A stretch of DNA of 64,000 nt, taken from positions 62,001-126,000 of the forward strand of contig AKXM01000057.1 in the NCBI GenBank assembly GCA_000277545.1, given 5' to 3'. This stretch comes from Enterobacter sp. Ag1. GTDB taxonomy: Bacteria > Pseudomonadota > Gammaproteobacteria > Enterobacterales > Enterobacteriaceae. The notes under the pieces are model-generated. The model searched no databases, had not been told where the DNA came from, and was given only the letters and a program-made list of their open reading frames with translations. The translations under genes and the position numbers were made by a program. Each line of letters begins with the position of its first letter. The first letter of the stretch is position 1. Positions 29,501-39,787 of the stretch are shown here, one piece after another.

Positions 29501-32500
29501 CGTGGCACCGGATGCGAGCAAATCCGTCACCATTGACCGCATTGCCGACGATACAGGGCTGAGTAATAGCGACTTTGTCACCAGCGACACCTCGCTGACT
29601 ATCCACGGTTCTCTGGGCGCTTCACTGCTGGACGGCGAATATGTGCAGATAAGCATGGACGGAGGCCTCACCTGGAAAACGGTCACCACGGTAGGCACAA
29701 CCTGGTACTTTACCGACGGGCGAACGTTAACTGACGGCACGTATCAATACTATGTTCGCGTGGTCGACGCTGCGGGTAATGTCGGGCAGAGCGCTTCTCA
29801 GACGGTAACGGTAGACACCACGCCGCCGGATGCGGCTATCACCGTTACCGTGGACAGCATCACCACCGACAGCGGCTTCAGCAACAGCGACTTTATCACC
29901 AACGATAACACGCTGACGCTGAACGGCTCACTTGGCGCGGTGCTTGGCAAAAATGAATATGTTCAGGTGAGCTTCGACGGCGGAGCCAACTGGGTTAACG
30001 CCACGTCCGTCAACGGGACAAGCTGGAGCTATACCGATGGCCGCCAGCTTGCGGACGGTAACCACACCTGGCAGGTTCGCGTTGTCGACCTTGCTGGAAA
30101 CGTGGGAGCAACCACCAGCCAGACGGTAACGGTAGATACCGTCGCGCCAACCTACGGCATCACCATCGACAGTATTTCGGATGATACCGGGCAGAGCGCC
30201 AGCGACTTTATCACTATGGATACCACGCTCACGCTGAACGGCACCCTGGGCCACGCCCTTGCCAGCGACGAGCGTGTGCAAATCAGCCTGGACGGCGGTC
30301 AGAGCTGGGTGGATGCCGTGGTGAACGGCACGGCGTGGCATTACGTGGATGGACGTACATTGCCGGACGGCGACCATCTTTATCAGGTGCGGATTATCGA
30401 TCAGGCCGGAAACGTGGGTTCAACCGCAGCCCAGGTTGTCACCGTTGATACCGTAGCGCCGGATACCGTCGGCACTATCGTCAGCTATACGGATAATGAC
30501 GGCGAGCGTACCGGTAATTTCGACAGCAGCTACTCCACCGACGATACCTCGCCGGTGCTGAACGGTACGCTGAACCATGCGCTGGCCGACGGTGAAATTG
30601 CCCAGATCTTCCGCGATGGCGTGCTGGTAGGCAAGGTGACCATTACCGGCGGTACAAGCTGGACCTTTGCGGATTCTGGCCTGCTGGACGGAAATTACCA
30701 CTATGTTCTGCGCGTGACGGACAAAGCGGGGAACTACACCGAGTCGAACGACTTCACGCTGACGGTCGATACCTCGGTGCCGACGACAATTGCCCACGTA
30801 GATGCGGTATCGACTTCAGATACCACGCCGATTCTCACCGGGGATGTCAGTGCCCAACTGATGAATGGTGAATTCGTGGTCGTGACCGTGAATGGCAAAA
30901 CGTACAGCTCCGAGCGCGGAGGTCCGGTGGTGGTCGATCCTTCATCCAACCGCTGGTATCTGCAAATTCCTGACAGCGACCTGCTGGGGCTGAACAGCTA
31001 CAACGTCACCGCCCAAGTGAAGAGCAGCGCGGGTAACGGCAACAACACCGGGATCCAGACAGGATCGCTGGTCGTGCATGCCGAAACGGCCAATGACACC
31101 AGCTGGGCGAACACGGCGGGCAATGCGAACAACAGCGCCAGCACGTTAATGCTCAACAATAACGGCCTGTGGACGCTGGTGACCAATACCTCGGTATACA
31201 ACGGCACGGATCTGAACAGTTACACCCAGACGTCGCTGCCTAATACGCGTGCGAATACCGTCAGCTACACCGCGCTGGACTTTGACCGTAACGGCACCGT
31301 TGATATATACGGCACGGAAACCACTTACGGCAACGCGGTACAGACCATGTGGATCGCCAACGCCAATGGCACTTATACCACCAGTACCCAGGCCAACGGC
31401 ACCACGATCTGGTACGGCGGCGTTATCGCCTATGACAAAAACGGCGATGGTTATGTCGACCTGGCCTACGGTGACGCCGGGGGCGACTCCAGAACCTACC
31501 TGATTAACAACAAGGGTAGCATGGTGGCCGACGGGACCAATGGCAACGGCGGCTTGACCGGCGTCAGCTACCGCGAACTGTCCGGCGTGGACATCAACAA
31601 TGACGGTAACATCGATATTGTTCAGCATACCAACAGCAACGGGACCAGTGCGCTGAGTGTGATTTCTAACAACGGCAGCAAGCTGACGACCCTGCAGTCT
31701 ATTGCCAACGTGTTTGTCGATAACGCGGCGAACACGACGACCGCTGCCTCCATGACGTGGGCCGACTTCAACGGCGATGGCTACCTGGATCTCTATATCG
31801 CCACCGGTCGGAGCGTGACCTCTGCGACGGTGAATTACAGCGGGAAGATTTTCTACAACGATGGCAATGGTCAGTTGAACAGCAACTACACCAGCGTGGA
31901 GTCTACGTCGACCGCGGCTAACGCAGGCTATATGTCCGTGGCCGTGGACTGGGACGGTGATGGCGACATGGATATTGTTAAGTTTTCCACCTACGGCACC
32001 AGTCAGACAGCGCGTCTGTTTAGCAACGACGGCACCGGCAAGAACTGGACCGAAAGCCAGCTGGCAAAAGGACTGGTTAACGTCACGGGCGTTGCGGTGG
32101 CGGACTACGACTGGAACGGTACTCAGGATCTGCTGGTGTCTCAGCAAAACGGGAAAGTGGTGTTGGTGGCCAACACCAACACCATCGCCCCGGGTACCGC
32201 GATGCATCTGCGCATTGTCGACAGTGAAGGGATCAACGTCTTCTACGGCAATACCGTCCGGCTGTATGACTCTACCGGGAAGCTGGTTTCGACGCAGATT
32301 ATCAACGCCCAGTCGGGCATTGGGGCGAACGACGCGTCGGCGCTGGTGAGCTTCTACGGCCTCAACCCGAATGAAACCTACCATGCCGAGCTGGTCAGAG
32401 CGATTAACGGCGTCACCAGCAATGTGACCTGGAATGGGCTAACCGCCGGAGACGGGAAAGAAAGCTATGCCCTGACGGCGGAGGCCGCCACCGGCGTTCA

Positions 32501-33221
32501 CGGCGGCACGCTGAACGGCACTGGCTATAACGATACCTTTATCGCCGAGCAGGGAACCTACGTCTATAACGGCGGCGGCGGCTGGGAAACTTCATCCGAT
32601 CACCAGACGTGGAGCGCGACGGGCGGGATGGATGTGGTTGACTTCCGTAACTCCGGGGTAGGCATCACCGTTGATCTGGGCAAAACCGGGGCGCAAAACA
32701 CCGGCTTTAACACGGCAACCTTCACCAACATCGAAGGGATCGTCGGCTCCAGCCATGACGACGTGATCACCGGCAATAGCGGGAACAACACCTTCGAAGG
32801 CGGCGGCGGCAACGACACCTTCAACATCGGCAGCGGCGGCCACGATACGTTGCTCTACAAGCTGTTGAACAGTTCGGATGCCACCGGCGGCAACGGCCAT
32901 GATGTGGTGAACGGCTTCAGCGTGGGAACCTGGGAAGGTACGGCGGACAGCGACCGTATTGACCTTCGTGAGCTGCTGCAGGGCAGCGGCTACGCCGGGG
33001 ACGCATCGGCGCATTACATCAATGGCGTTGCGCAGCTGGGGGCCGGGGCGGGCAATATCGGGGACTACATCAAAGTGGTGCAGAACGGCAGCAGCACTGA
33101 GATTCAAATTGACCGCGACGGTAAGGGCGGCGTCTTCGACCCAACCACGGTAGTCACGCTCAACGGGGTACAAACCGATCTCGCCACGCTGCTGGCTAAC
33201 CACCAACTGTTAGTTATCTAG
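26577..33221 (+). pseudogene. Giant Bap/SiiE-like adhesin, C-terminal part with export signal
   Basis: 2214 codons continuing the adhesin in the +1 frame. The frame opens in mid-repeat (SAGSTVTVTINGKGYLATVS), with no ribosome site of its own; its ATG overlaps the previous stop (ATGA). It adds seven more 'DDVINAAE' repeats (to about residue 768). Five repeats of another Ig type follow, each about 105 residues and marked by DTGxSxxDFIT (nt 28.88-30.47 kb), then two shorter ones. Six FG-GAP/VCBS-like blades carry Ca-binding Asp loops (DFDRNGTVD, YDKNGDGYVD, DINNDGNID, DFNGDGYLD, DWDGDGDMD, DYDWNGTQD; residues about 1560-1845). RTX-type GGXGXD-like turns lie near 2055-2085 (GGGGNDTF), then a type I C-terminal target domain ending NHQLLVI. 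Large Ca-dependent adhesins of this plan mediate biofilm or host-cell attachment. Confidence 0.85.
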
Positions 33222-33226
33222 CCCTT

Positions 33227-33255
33227 ATTCCGCCGGGCCTTAAGTCCGGCGGAAT
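33227..33255 (+). terminator. Hairpin between adhesin and exporter genes
   Basis: Perfect 10-bp stem ATTCCGCCGG (33227-33236) / CCGGCGGAAT (33246-33255) right after the adhesin stop. No T-run follows directly, so it may be a partial terminator or a 3'-end stabiliser, giving less exporter than adhesin mRNA. Confidence 0.6.
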
Positions 33256-33361
33256 ATCAGCAGCTTAACTTTTATTACCCGGTATAAAACATGTTTATGA
33301 AACAAGCCGCGGAAAGGACGACACAGGCGTTTTTTGGCATTTTCGCAGGATGTGAAACATC

Positions 33362-35542
33362 ATGACTTCAACGAATACAAGCTATGAACCCTGGCTGCAG
33401 GCCATGCTGGCCGTCGCGCGCCACTATCGGCTGGATTTCTCGGAAGAGCACGTCCGCGTGGTGGTTAACCAGGAAAACCAAAGCCCGCAGCAGCTGGTGC
33501 TGGAAGATATGGCCCGCCAGCTTGGTTTAGCGATGCGTCGCGCCCCGGCGGACGTCTCGCTTATCGACCCGTGGCGCTTGCCGCTGGTGGCCGAGCTTGA
33601 GGGGGGCCAAATAGCGGTGGTTACCCATATGGATAATCACGGGCAACTAAGCCTGCAGCTTAGCGGCGATGGCGGTCTGGAGACGGTGATCGCTCGGGAT
33701 GTGCTGGCCAAAAGGCTAAAGAGCCTGGTTGTGCTGCGCCCGCTGAATTCAATTCCCGATGCACGCGTCGATGATTACGTGAAGCCCTATCAGAAAAACT
33801 GGTTCTGGACGCTGGCGCTGAAAGACTGGAAACGCTACGGCGATATCATGCTGGTGGCGATGGCGGCCAACGTGCTGGCGCTGGCCGGGATGATCTTTTC
33901 CATGCAGGTGTATGACCGCGTGGTGCCCTCGCAGTCGGTGCCCACTTTGTGGGTGCTGTTTGGCGGCGTCATGCTGGCTATCCTCTTTGAATTCACCATG
34001 CGTATGCTGCGCGTGCATATTGCCGATGTGGTCGGCAAACGGGCCGACCTGCGTATCTCCGACAGGGTTTTTGCCAGGGCGTTACGCATCAAAAACAGCG
34101 CCCGGCCAAAATCTACCGGCTCCTTTATCTCGCAAATTCGCGAGCTGGAGTCGGTGCGCGAGCTGATTACCTCCACCACCATCAGCACCGTATCGGATAT
34201 CCCGTTCTTCCTGCTGTTTGTTTTTATTCTCTGGCTAATAGGCGGCCCGCTGGTGTTCGTTGTGCTGCTGGCGATCCCGCTGCTGCTGATCCCCGGTTTA
34301 CTGGTGCAGCGCCCGCTGGCGCACCTTTCGAATGAGGGGATGCGCGAGTCGGCCATTCGCAATGCCACGCTGGTAGAAGCCGTGCAGTCCATCGAAGACA
34401 TTAAACTGCTGCGCGCCGAACAGCGGTTCCAGAACCAGTGGAACAACACCAACGACGTTGCCGCGGCGGTCGGGATGAAACAGCGCTGGCTGACCAGCCT
34501 GCTCATGACCTGGACGCAGGAAGTGCAGTCCATTGTTTATGCCGTGGTGCTGCTCGTCGGCTGTTACCTGGTGATTAACGGCGACATGACCACCGGCGCC
34601 CTGGTGGGGACTTCCATTCTGGCCTCACGCACCATCGCGCCGCTGGCGCAGATTTCCGGCGTGCTTTCGCGCTGGCAGCAGGCGAAGGTGGCGCGCAAAG
34701 GGCTGGACGACCTGATGCAGCGCCCGCTGGACGATCCTGAACAGGGCAAGAAAGTGCATAAAGCCCACCTGCAGGGGAACTACCAGCTCAACTACGCGGC
34801 GTTTTATTACGACGAAGAAGAGAAGGTCAACGATTTGGACATTGCCAGCCTGACGATCCGCGCCGGGGAAAAAATTGCGGTGCTCGGGCGAAACGGTTCG
34901 GGTAAAAGCACGCTACTTCAGCTTTTGGCGGGGATGCAAACGCCTCAGCACGGCCAGATTTTGCTGGACGACACCAGTCTCGGGCAAATCGACACTGCCG
35001 ATTTGAGACGCGACATGAATCTGCTCAGCCAGCAGGCGCGGCTCTTCTTCGGCTCAATACGTGACAACCTCACCATGGGGCGCCCGTTAGCCACGGACGA
35101 AGAAATCCACCGGGCGCTGGCGCTAAGCGGGGCGCTGGAATTTGTGCAAAAACAGAAAAATGGCCTCAACTACACGATCAGCGAAGGCGGTAGTGGGCTA
35201 TCGGGCGGCCAGCGGCAGGCACTTTTGCTGGCCAGAACGCTGATCCTGCAGCCGCAAATCTTATTACTGGATGAACCTACAGCGTGGCTGGATGAAGTCA
35301 GCGAGCAGCAGCTTATCCAGCAGCTTGGCCCGTGGCTCGGCAACCGCACGCTGGTGGTGGCCACGCATCGTATCCCAATTTTGCAGTTGGTTAACCGCAT
35401 CATCGTGCTGGATAACGGCCGCATCGTAATGGACGGCCCAAGGGACCAAATCTTGCAGCAGCACGGTCTTATGGAAAAAAAAGCTGCCCCTCGCAGAACC
35501 GCGACCTTAAAACCGACAGGTGACACGGAGGTTCGGGCATGA
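33362..35542 (+). CDS. Type I secretion ABC transporter (permease/ATPase) for the adhesin
   Basis: A 726-residue LapB/SiiF/BapC-like exporter. Residues about 1-135 form a C39-like domain without any Cys, so it is a non-cleaving substrate-binding domain. The transmembrane domain (about 155-440) has clear helices (IMLVAMAANVLALAGMIFSM, LWVLFGGVMLAILFEF, IPFFLLFVFILWLIGG, IVYAVVLLVGCYLVI). The nucleotide-binding domain has Walker A LGRNGSGKST, signature LSGGQRQ and Walker B ILLLDEPTAWLD, then the switch His in VVATHR. AGGATG precedes ATG 33362. Its TGA overlaps the next gene's ATG by 4 bases. It pushes the unfolded adhesin, C-terminus first, through the HlyD-like and TolC-like partners. Confidence 0.93.
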   Translation: MTSTNTSYEPWLQAMLAVARHYRLDFSEEHVRVVVNQENQSPQQLVLEDMARQLGLAMRRAPADVSLIDPWRLPLVAELEGGQIAVVTHMDNHGQLSLQLSGDGGLETVIARDVLAKRLKSLVVLRPLNSIPDARVDDYVKPYQKNWFWTLALKDWKRYGDIMLVAMAANVLALAGMIFSMQVYDRVVPSQSVPTLWVLFGGVMLAILFEFTMRMLRVHIADVVGKRADLRISDRVFARALRIKNSARPKSTGSFISQIRELESVRELITSTTISTVSDIPFFLLFVFILWLIGGPLVFVVLLAIPLLLIPGLLVQRPLAHLSNEGMRESAIRNATLVEAVQSIEDIKLLRAEQRFQNQWNNTNDVAAAVGMKQRWLTSLLMTWTQEVQSIVYAVVLLVGCYLVINGDMTTGALVGTSILASRTIAPLAQISGVLSRWQQAKVARKGLDDLMQRPLDDPEQGKKVHKAHLQGNYQLNYAAFYYDEEEKVNDLDIASLTIRAGEKIAVLGRNGSGKSTLLQLLAGMQTPQHGQILLDDTSLGQIDTADLRRDMNLLSQQARLFFGSIRDNLTMGRPLATDEEIHRALALSGALEFVQKQKNGLNYTISEGGSGLSGGQRQALLLARTLILQPQILLLDEPTAWLDEVSEQQLIQQLGPWLGNRTLVVATHRIPILQLVNRIIVLDNGRIVMDGPRDQILQQHGLMEKKAAPRRTATLKPTGDTEVRA

Positions 35543-36714
35543 ACGACATCACGCGTTATAACAGCCGACTGAAAGAGCCGGCGCTTCCACGAGCAAGCCT
35601 GGTGGCGTGGGCACTTGGACTGATGCTGCTCGCATTTGTGTTGTGGGCAAACTTTTTCTCTCTGGACGAAGTGACCACCGGGTCTGGCAAAGTCGTGCCG
35701 TCCTCTCGCGAGCAGGTTATTCAGTCCCTGGAAGGCGGCATCCTCTACAAACTGGACGTTCGGGAGGGGGATATTGTAGAGAAGGGCCAGGTTCTCGCGC
35801 AGCTCGATCGCACCAAAACCGAGTCCGGCGTGCAGGAAAGTGAATCCAGGCTACATGCCGCGATGGCTACCGCCGCACGACTGAAGGCTGAAGTGAGCGG
35901 CACGCCGTTGGTTTTTCCCGAGATGCTCCCCGGAGAGAGCGAACTTGTTCGCCAGGAAACCGCGCTTTATAACTCGCGCCGGAGCAGTCTTGAAAAAGGG
36001 GTTGCCGGATTGCGGGAAGCCATTTCGCTGGTTCAGCGCGAGCTGGCGATGACGCAGCCGCTGGTTAAACAGGGGGCGGCCAGCAGCGTGGAGGTCCTGC
36101 GCCTGCAGAGACAAAAAAACGAGCTGGAAAACAAAATTACCGAAATGCAGAACCAGTATTACGTGCGCGCGCGCGAAGAGCTGGCGAAAACTAACGAAGA
36201 AATTGAAACCCAGCGCTCGGTGATGCGCGGGCGGGAGGATTCGTTAACCCGGCTCAAATTTACCGCGCCGGTCAGGGCGATAGTGAAGGGCATCGAGGTC
36301 ACAACGGTGGGCGGCGTCATCCCGCCAAACGGAAAGCTCATGACGTTGGTTCCGCTCGACGATCAAATGCTGATTGAGGCAAAAATTTCACCTCGTGACG
36401 TGGCGTTTATTCATCCCGGCCAAAAGGCACTGGTGAAAATCACCGCCTATGACTACTCGATTTATGGCGGATTAAAGGGCGTGGTGACCACTATTTCACC
36501 GGATACGATTCAGGATGAGGTCAAACGTGATGTTTACTACTATCGGGTTTACATCCGCACCGATGTCAGCCAACTGACAAACAGGGACGGCAAAACGTTT
36601 CCGATATTTCCGGGGATGATTGCCACCGTGGATATCAAAACCGGTAGCAAATCGGTACTCGATTACCTGCTGAAACCACTGAACAAAGCAAAGGAAGCGC
36701 TCAGAGAACGATAA
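35539..36714 (+). CDS. HlyD-family membrane fusion protein of the adhesin exporter
   Basis: A 391-residue adaptor linking the ABC exporter to the TolC-like channel. A short cytoplasmic start is followed by one membrane helix (about residues 21-42, LVAWALGLMLLAFVLWANFF). Then come a biotinyl-lipoyl-like half (VIQSLEGGILYKLDVREGDIVEKGQ), a periplasmic coiled coil (about 90-225) and the second lipoyl half plus beta-barrel (FTAPVRAIVKGIEV, PRDVAFIHPGQKALVKIT), ending in the HlyD C-terminal signature region (GMIATVDIKTGSKSVLDYLLKPL). It overlaps the ABC gene by ATGA. It is last in the operon and convergent with the next gene. Confidence 0.93.
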   Translation: MNDITRYNSRLKEPALPRASLVAWALGLMLLAFVLWANFFSLDEVTTGSGKVVPSSREQVIQSLEGGILYKLDVREGDIVEKGQVLAQLDRTKTESGVQESESRLHAAMATAARLKAEVSGTPLVFPEMLPGESELVRQETALYNSRRSSLEKGVAGLREAISLVQRELAMTQPLVKQGAASSVEVLRLQRQKNELENKITEMQNQYYVRAREELAKTNEEIETQRSVMRGREDSLTRLKFTAPVRAIVKGIEVTTVGGVIPPNGKLMTLVPLDDQMLIEAKISPRDVAFIHPGQKALVKITAYDYSIYGGLKGVVTTISPDTIQDEVKRDVYYYRVYIRTDVSQLTNRDGKTFPIFPGMIATVDIKTGSKSVLDYLLKPLNKAKEALRER

Positions 36715-36716
36715 TC

Positions 36717-36740
36717 AAAAAAGCCGGCGAAAGCCGGCTT
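36717..36740 (-). terminator. Terminator between convergent genes
   Basis: AAGCCGGC (36721-36728), GAAA loop and GCCGGCTT (36733-36740) form a perfect 8-bp stem. On the minus strand it is followed by T-rich sequence, so it best serves the gene at 36749. It may also stop the secretion operon. Confidence 0.8.
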
Positions 36741-36748
36741 GATGTTGT

Positions 36749-37600
36749 TCAAAATATCGTCGGGTCGATATCCAGACCGTACATGATAAAGGAAAAATAA
36801 TATCCAAAATAAGACTCAGCCGTCTCCATGAAGGCACGGTGTATTTCGAGCTTGCCCTCACTGTCTTCACTGAATAATCCGGCCATAATGCCGCAATTAA
36901 CAATGCGTCTCAGATGCATTCTCGAGACAAAAAGATCTTTGGACGTTTTATTATAATTAGGCTTCAGCCACCAGCGGCCATCATCATCCTGTTTTGCCCT
37001 CAGGTATATTCTCAACATAATGATATGCCCGGCATCTTTGTCAACAAACATGGCGCTGTTGGGTACCAGTCGACTTAAAATGACTTCGTCAAAAAGAAGG
37101 TTGGCGCTGCGCCGGAAAAAATTCGCAAATGTGTTTTCATCCTCCAGAGCGTGAAACGACAGAGCATTTTCCGGTAGCAAAAATTTCAATGAAGGGATGG
37201 ATATTTGCATATAGCTGCGGGTTTCATTGAGACCCTTTACGCTCGGGGAATACAACAGAACCCGGCGGTCATCCTCACTTTTTTCAAGCGTCATTCTGCC
37301 GGTGATGCGCAGGAGCGTGACCAGAGAATTCACTGTGTTCAGGCTGGTCAACCCCATTTTTACGCAAAACTCTTTGATGTCTGCGAGCACCGCCTGGCGG
37401 TCACCGTAGTGAAAACAGAGCAGGGCCAGAACCACATGAAAGCGCGAGCTTTGCAGAATGGTTTTATAAAAAAGAGGTTGTTTTTTATAGGTGATTAACA
37501 GGTGATCATAATGATGCTGTATGGCTTCTCGAAAACGAGGATGTTTTTTAACTTGTTGGCTGTATTTATCGATGGTGTCTTGAAGTTTGTGTCGTGTCAT
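36749..37600 (-). CDS. Unidentified protein with winged-helix-like segments
   Basis: A 283-residue soluble, basic protein with no signal or membrane segment; I do not recognise the family. Residues about 70-125 (LADIKEFCVKMGLTSLNTVN, then SLVTLLRITGRMTLEKSEDD followed by RRVLLYSP) read like a MarR-type winged helix: recognition helix, then a basic beta-hairpin wing ending in DDRR. A second helix-turn-helix-like stretch is near 225-255 (SKDLFVSRMHLRRIVNCGIM). I infer a DNA-binding regulator, perhaps of the neighbouring adhesin operon, but that is not shown. Coding is AT-richer than the secretion genes. It is divergent from the caspase-like gene across 560 AT-rich bases. Confidence 0.6.
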   Translation of the reverse strand: MTRHKLQDTIDKYSQQVKKHPRFREAIQHHYDHLLITYKKQPLFYKTILQSSRFHVVLALLCFHYGDRQAVLADIKEFCVKMGLTSLNTVNSLVTLLRITGRMTLEKSEDDRRVLLYSPSVKGLNETRSYMQISIPSLKFLLPENALSFHALEDENTFANFFRRSANLLFDEVILSRLVPNSAMFVDKDAGHIIMLRIYLRAKQDDDGRWWLKPNYNKTSKDLFVSRMHLRRIVNCGIMAGLFSEDSEGKLEIHRAFMETAESYFGYYFSFIMYGLDIDPTIF

Positions 37601-38164
37601 ATTGTTTTTTCTCGGTATTCAGCTATGGCGCAAATGCTCCATAAAACGACTGCTAAAGGCAGAGATAAAATGCACGTTATACGTGATTTTTATTTAGTGA
37701 TTGCAAGTTGATATCGTTTTTGAGTATATCACTGTTTATTTTAAAGTTAAAAATATGATTCTGTTTTTTCTTATTTTTATTTTTATTAACCAAAAATGCT
37801 TATCGTTCTCATTTTTTTGATTTTGAAATTATGTGGAAATAATATCTCCGGGCAGAGGAAAACAGTGTGAGGTCATGTACAAAAAACATGCAGCGAGCGT
37901 TACGCCTGGATTGCTGTCTTTTCCGTCAGGTTTGCAGCCGATGTAGCAGTTAAAGTTGCGGCGACTTCGGTAAAATGTTTAAGGATTATGCCAACGAAGT
38001 ACTCACTTTTGTTTCTGCTTCATCTTTAATTTTCTATTTTTTTTAGGGTTTAAAATGCTCTCCGTTCAGAGCGGGGGATAATACCTTAATTAAGATTTTG
38101 TTCATGGTGCTTCTCGCCATTTTATTATAATGTCCTATGCCTTATTTATGATATGGATATTGCT
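37601..38164. other. AT-rich intergenic region between divergent genes
   Basis: No gene is supported here. It is much more AT-rich than the window average, with long A/T tracts near 37735-37800 and 38030-38060, as in H-NS-silenced imported DNA. A -10-like TATAAT lies at 38126-38131, 33 bases before the caspase-like gene's start, without a clear -35. Promoters for both flanking genes probably lie here. Confidence 0.5.
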
Positions 38165-38782
38165 ATGACTATTTGTAAAAGCATTAATCAATTTTTATTT
38201 GAACGAAAAAAGAGAAATTTAAGCATTGATTTTAATCCTGCTGATGCAAAGCCAGTTGCTTATTATAAAGCGATTGAAATAGGTGAGAAAAAGAATGGGA
38301 AAGCTACCCGACTCCGTCTGGGATACGTCAGTGATTATTTGGGTACAGGAGAGCCGGGTCTTATGGTGCATGGTTCTCAAAGCGGTAAGTTATACATCAT
38401 GGGGGATGGACCTGATCCTGTTTATCAGACATTTACACCGGAAGATCTTCACCGTTATCTTATTTTTCGCCATTCACTTGATCTCTCGAGAGATAAAAGA
38501 CCGCTACATCTTTTAAGCTGTTATTCTGGCGAGGCAAAAGAAAATTCTGAAGAGCTTAGCGTGGCGCAGAGGTTAGCTAATGTATTGCAGAGAAGAATAT
38601 ATGTATATGGTGGATATGAACGTTTATCTTATAAATCGGAATATCAAGGGATTTTAGGTCTTTTAAATAATCAGGGGGCTATTTTTAAGGAGCGAAATCC
38701 TTTTGATAATAATCCGAGATTACCCCTTGTCGGGAAATTGATTACTCCAGTTTCACCTTTTAACTCGTTAAGAAATCGGTGA
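38165..38782 (+). CDS. Putative caspase/C80-like cysteine protease-fold protein
   Basis: A 205-residue AT-rich gene. Two motifs stand out: MVHGSQSGKLYIMG with His 69 and LHLLSCYSGEAKEN with Cys 119, followed by AQRLANVLQRRIYVYGGYER. This His...Cys order with a hydrophobic strand before each is the plan of caspase-fold (clan CD) enzymes and of C80-like domains in toxins, where 'LLSC.(S/T)G...FA..LA..L...V.AP.G' recurs. No signal peptide or membrane helix is seen. ATG 38165 is chosen over ATG 38153 because GGAT (38155-38158) gives spacing for it. A decayed relative lies at 39833. The role could be effector, toxin or defence; function is inferred only from motif pattern. Confidence 0.55.
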   Translation: MTICKSINQFLFERKKRNLSIDFNPADAKPVAYYKAIEIGEKKNGKATRLRLGYVSDYLGTGEPGLMVHGSQSGKLYIMGDGPDPVYQTFTPEDLHRYLIFRHSLDLSRDKRPLHLLSCYSGEAKENSEELSVAQRLANVLQRRIYVYGGYERLSYKSEYQGILGLLNNQGAIFKERNPFDNNPRLPLVGKLITPVSPFNSLRNR

Positions 38783-39039
38783 TTTTTAGCCAGCGGCGAA
38801 CAACATCGAAATAACTAAAGGGCAGGGCTTGCCCTTTACATAGCGTTGTGAAAAGAAAACGGCGATTATTATATTTGCTACAAAAATAGGCTTCGGCAGG
38901 CGTCAGAAAAGCAAGATACAAAGTCTTTCTATACCCATCTTTCATGTGATATCGTAAGTTACATGATATTTCAGAGGTCATTTGACCTTTTATCCATGAT
39001 GGTGATGTTTAGCCGCAGTGCACCGCCGGAGGTGAAGTG

Positions 39040-39744
39040 ATGAACGACACAAATGATATCTTTAACGCGGAATTTTCCCGCCAGTACGATGCCAGCAGCG
39101 AACGTCTGAAAGACATCTCTAACAACCTGCACGCCTTGCTGTCATTGCTTCTCAGGGATCTTCCATCTGAGGCGAAAGTGCTTTGCGTGGGCGTAGGGAC
39201 CGGCACCGAAATCGTCCGGCTGGCAAAACAGCATCCTGACTGGCATTTTACCGGGGTCGATCCTTCCCCCGATATGCTGGCCGTCTGTGCAGAAAAGCTT
39301 GAACGGGAGGGGCTGAGCGGCCGCTGTGAGCTGATTGTAGGCCACGTCAAAGACGTCCCGGAACAGGATAAATTTGATGCTGCGCTGTGCTTACTGGTGG
39401 CGCATTTTATTCAACATCCGCAGCGGGGCGGGATCTATCAGCACATCGGCGACAGGCTAAAACCCGTGGGACAGCTGATTGCCGCAGAAATAGCGGGAGA
39501 TATGGCGGATCCCGATTTTGATGGGCAATTAAGAAACTGGGTTGCGCTGCAGCAGGCCTATACCCAACGCCAGCGCGATATTGCTGAGGTAAAAGCTGAG
39601 CTCAACCAGCGGTTGCTCTTGTTGCCGCCTCGCCAGACCGAAGCTCTGCTGCGCGAAGCCGGGTTCGCCAGCGTAACACCGTTCTTCCAGTCGCTGCTGA
39701 TTCACGGCTGGCAGGCGGTAAAATCTTCAGGCGGGCGGGAATAG
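39040..39744 (+). CDS. Class I SAM-dependent methyltransferase
   Basis: A 234-residue cytoplasmic protein. The SAM-binding motif I is VLCVGVGTGTEIVRLA (about residues 46-61), motif II FTGVDPSPDMLAVC has the acidic residue that holds the ribose, and motif IV FDAALCLLVAHFI follows. It is similar to Methyltransf_25/trans-aconitate-type enzymes. The substrate cannot be told from sequence. GGAGGT (39028-39033) sits 6 bases before ATG 39040; an in-frame GTG at 39037 is too close. It is GC-richer than its neighbours on both sides, so it may have a different history from the AT-rich caspase-like genes. Confidence 0.8.
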   Translation: MNDTNDIFNAEFSRQYDASSERLKDISNNLHALLSLLLRDLPSEAKVLCVGVGTGTEIVRLAKQHPDWHFTGVDPSPDMLAVCAEKLEREGLSGRCELIVGHVKDVPEQDKFDAALCLLVAHFIQHPQRGGIYQHIGDRLKPVGQLIAAEIAGDMADPDFDGQLRNWVALQQAYTQRQRDIAEVKAELNQRLLLLPPRQTEALLREAGFASVTPFFQSLLIHGWQAVKSSGGRE

Positions 39745-39787
39745 CACGCCGCAAAACTGAGAGTTCATCGTTTTTTTCTTCTTAATG

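Noticed and set aside
38760-38981. 73-codon minus-strand frame after the caspase-like gene
   Set aside because: No ribosome site, overlaps the preceding coding end, no family pattern; probably chance in AT-rich DNA.
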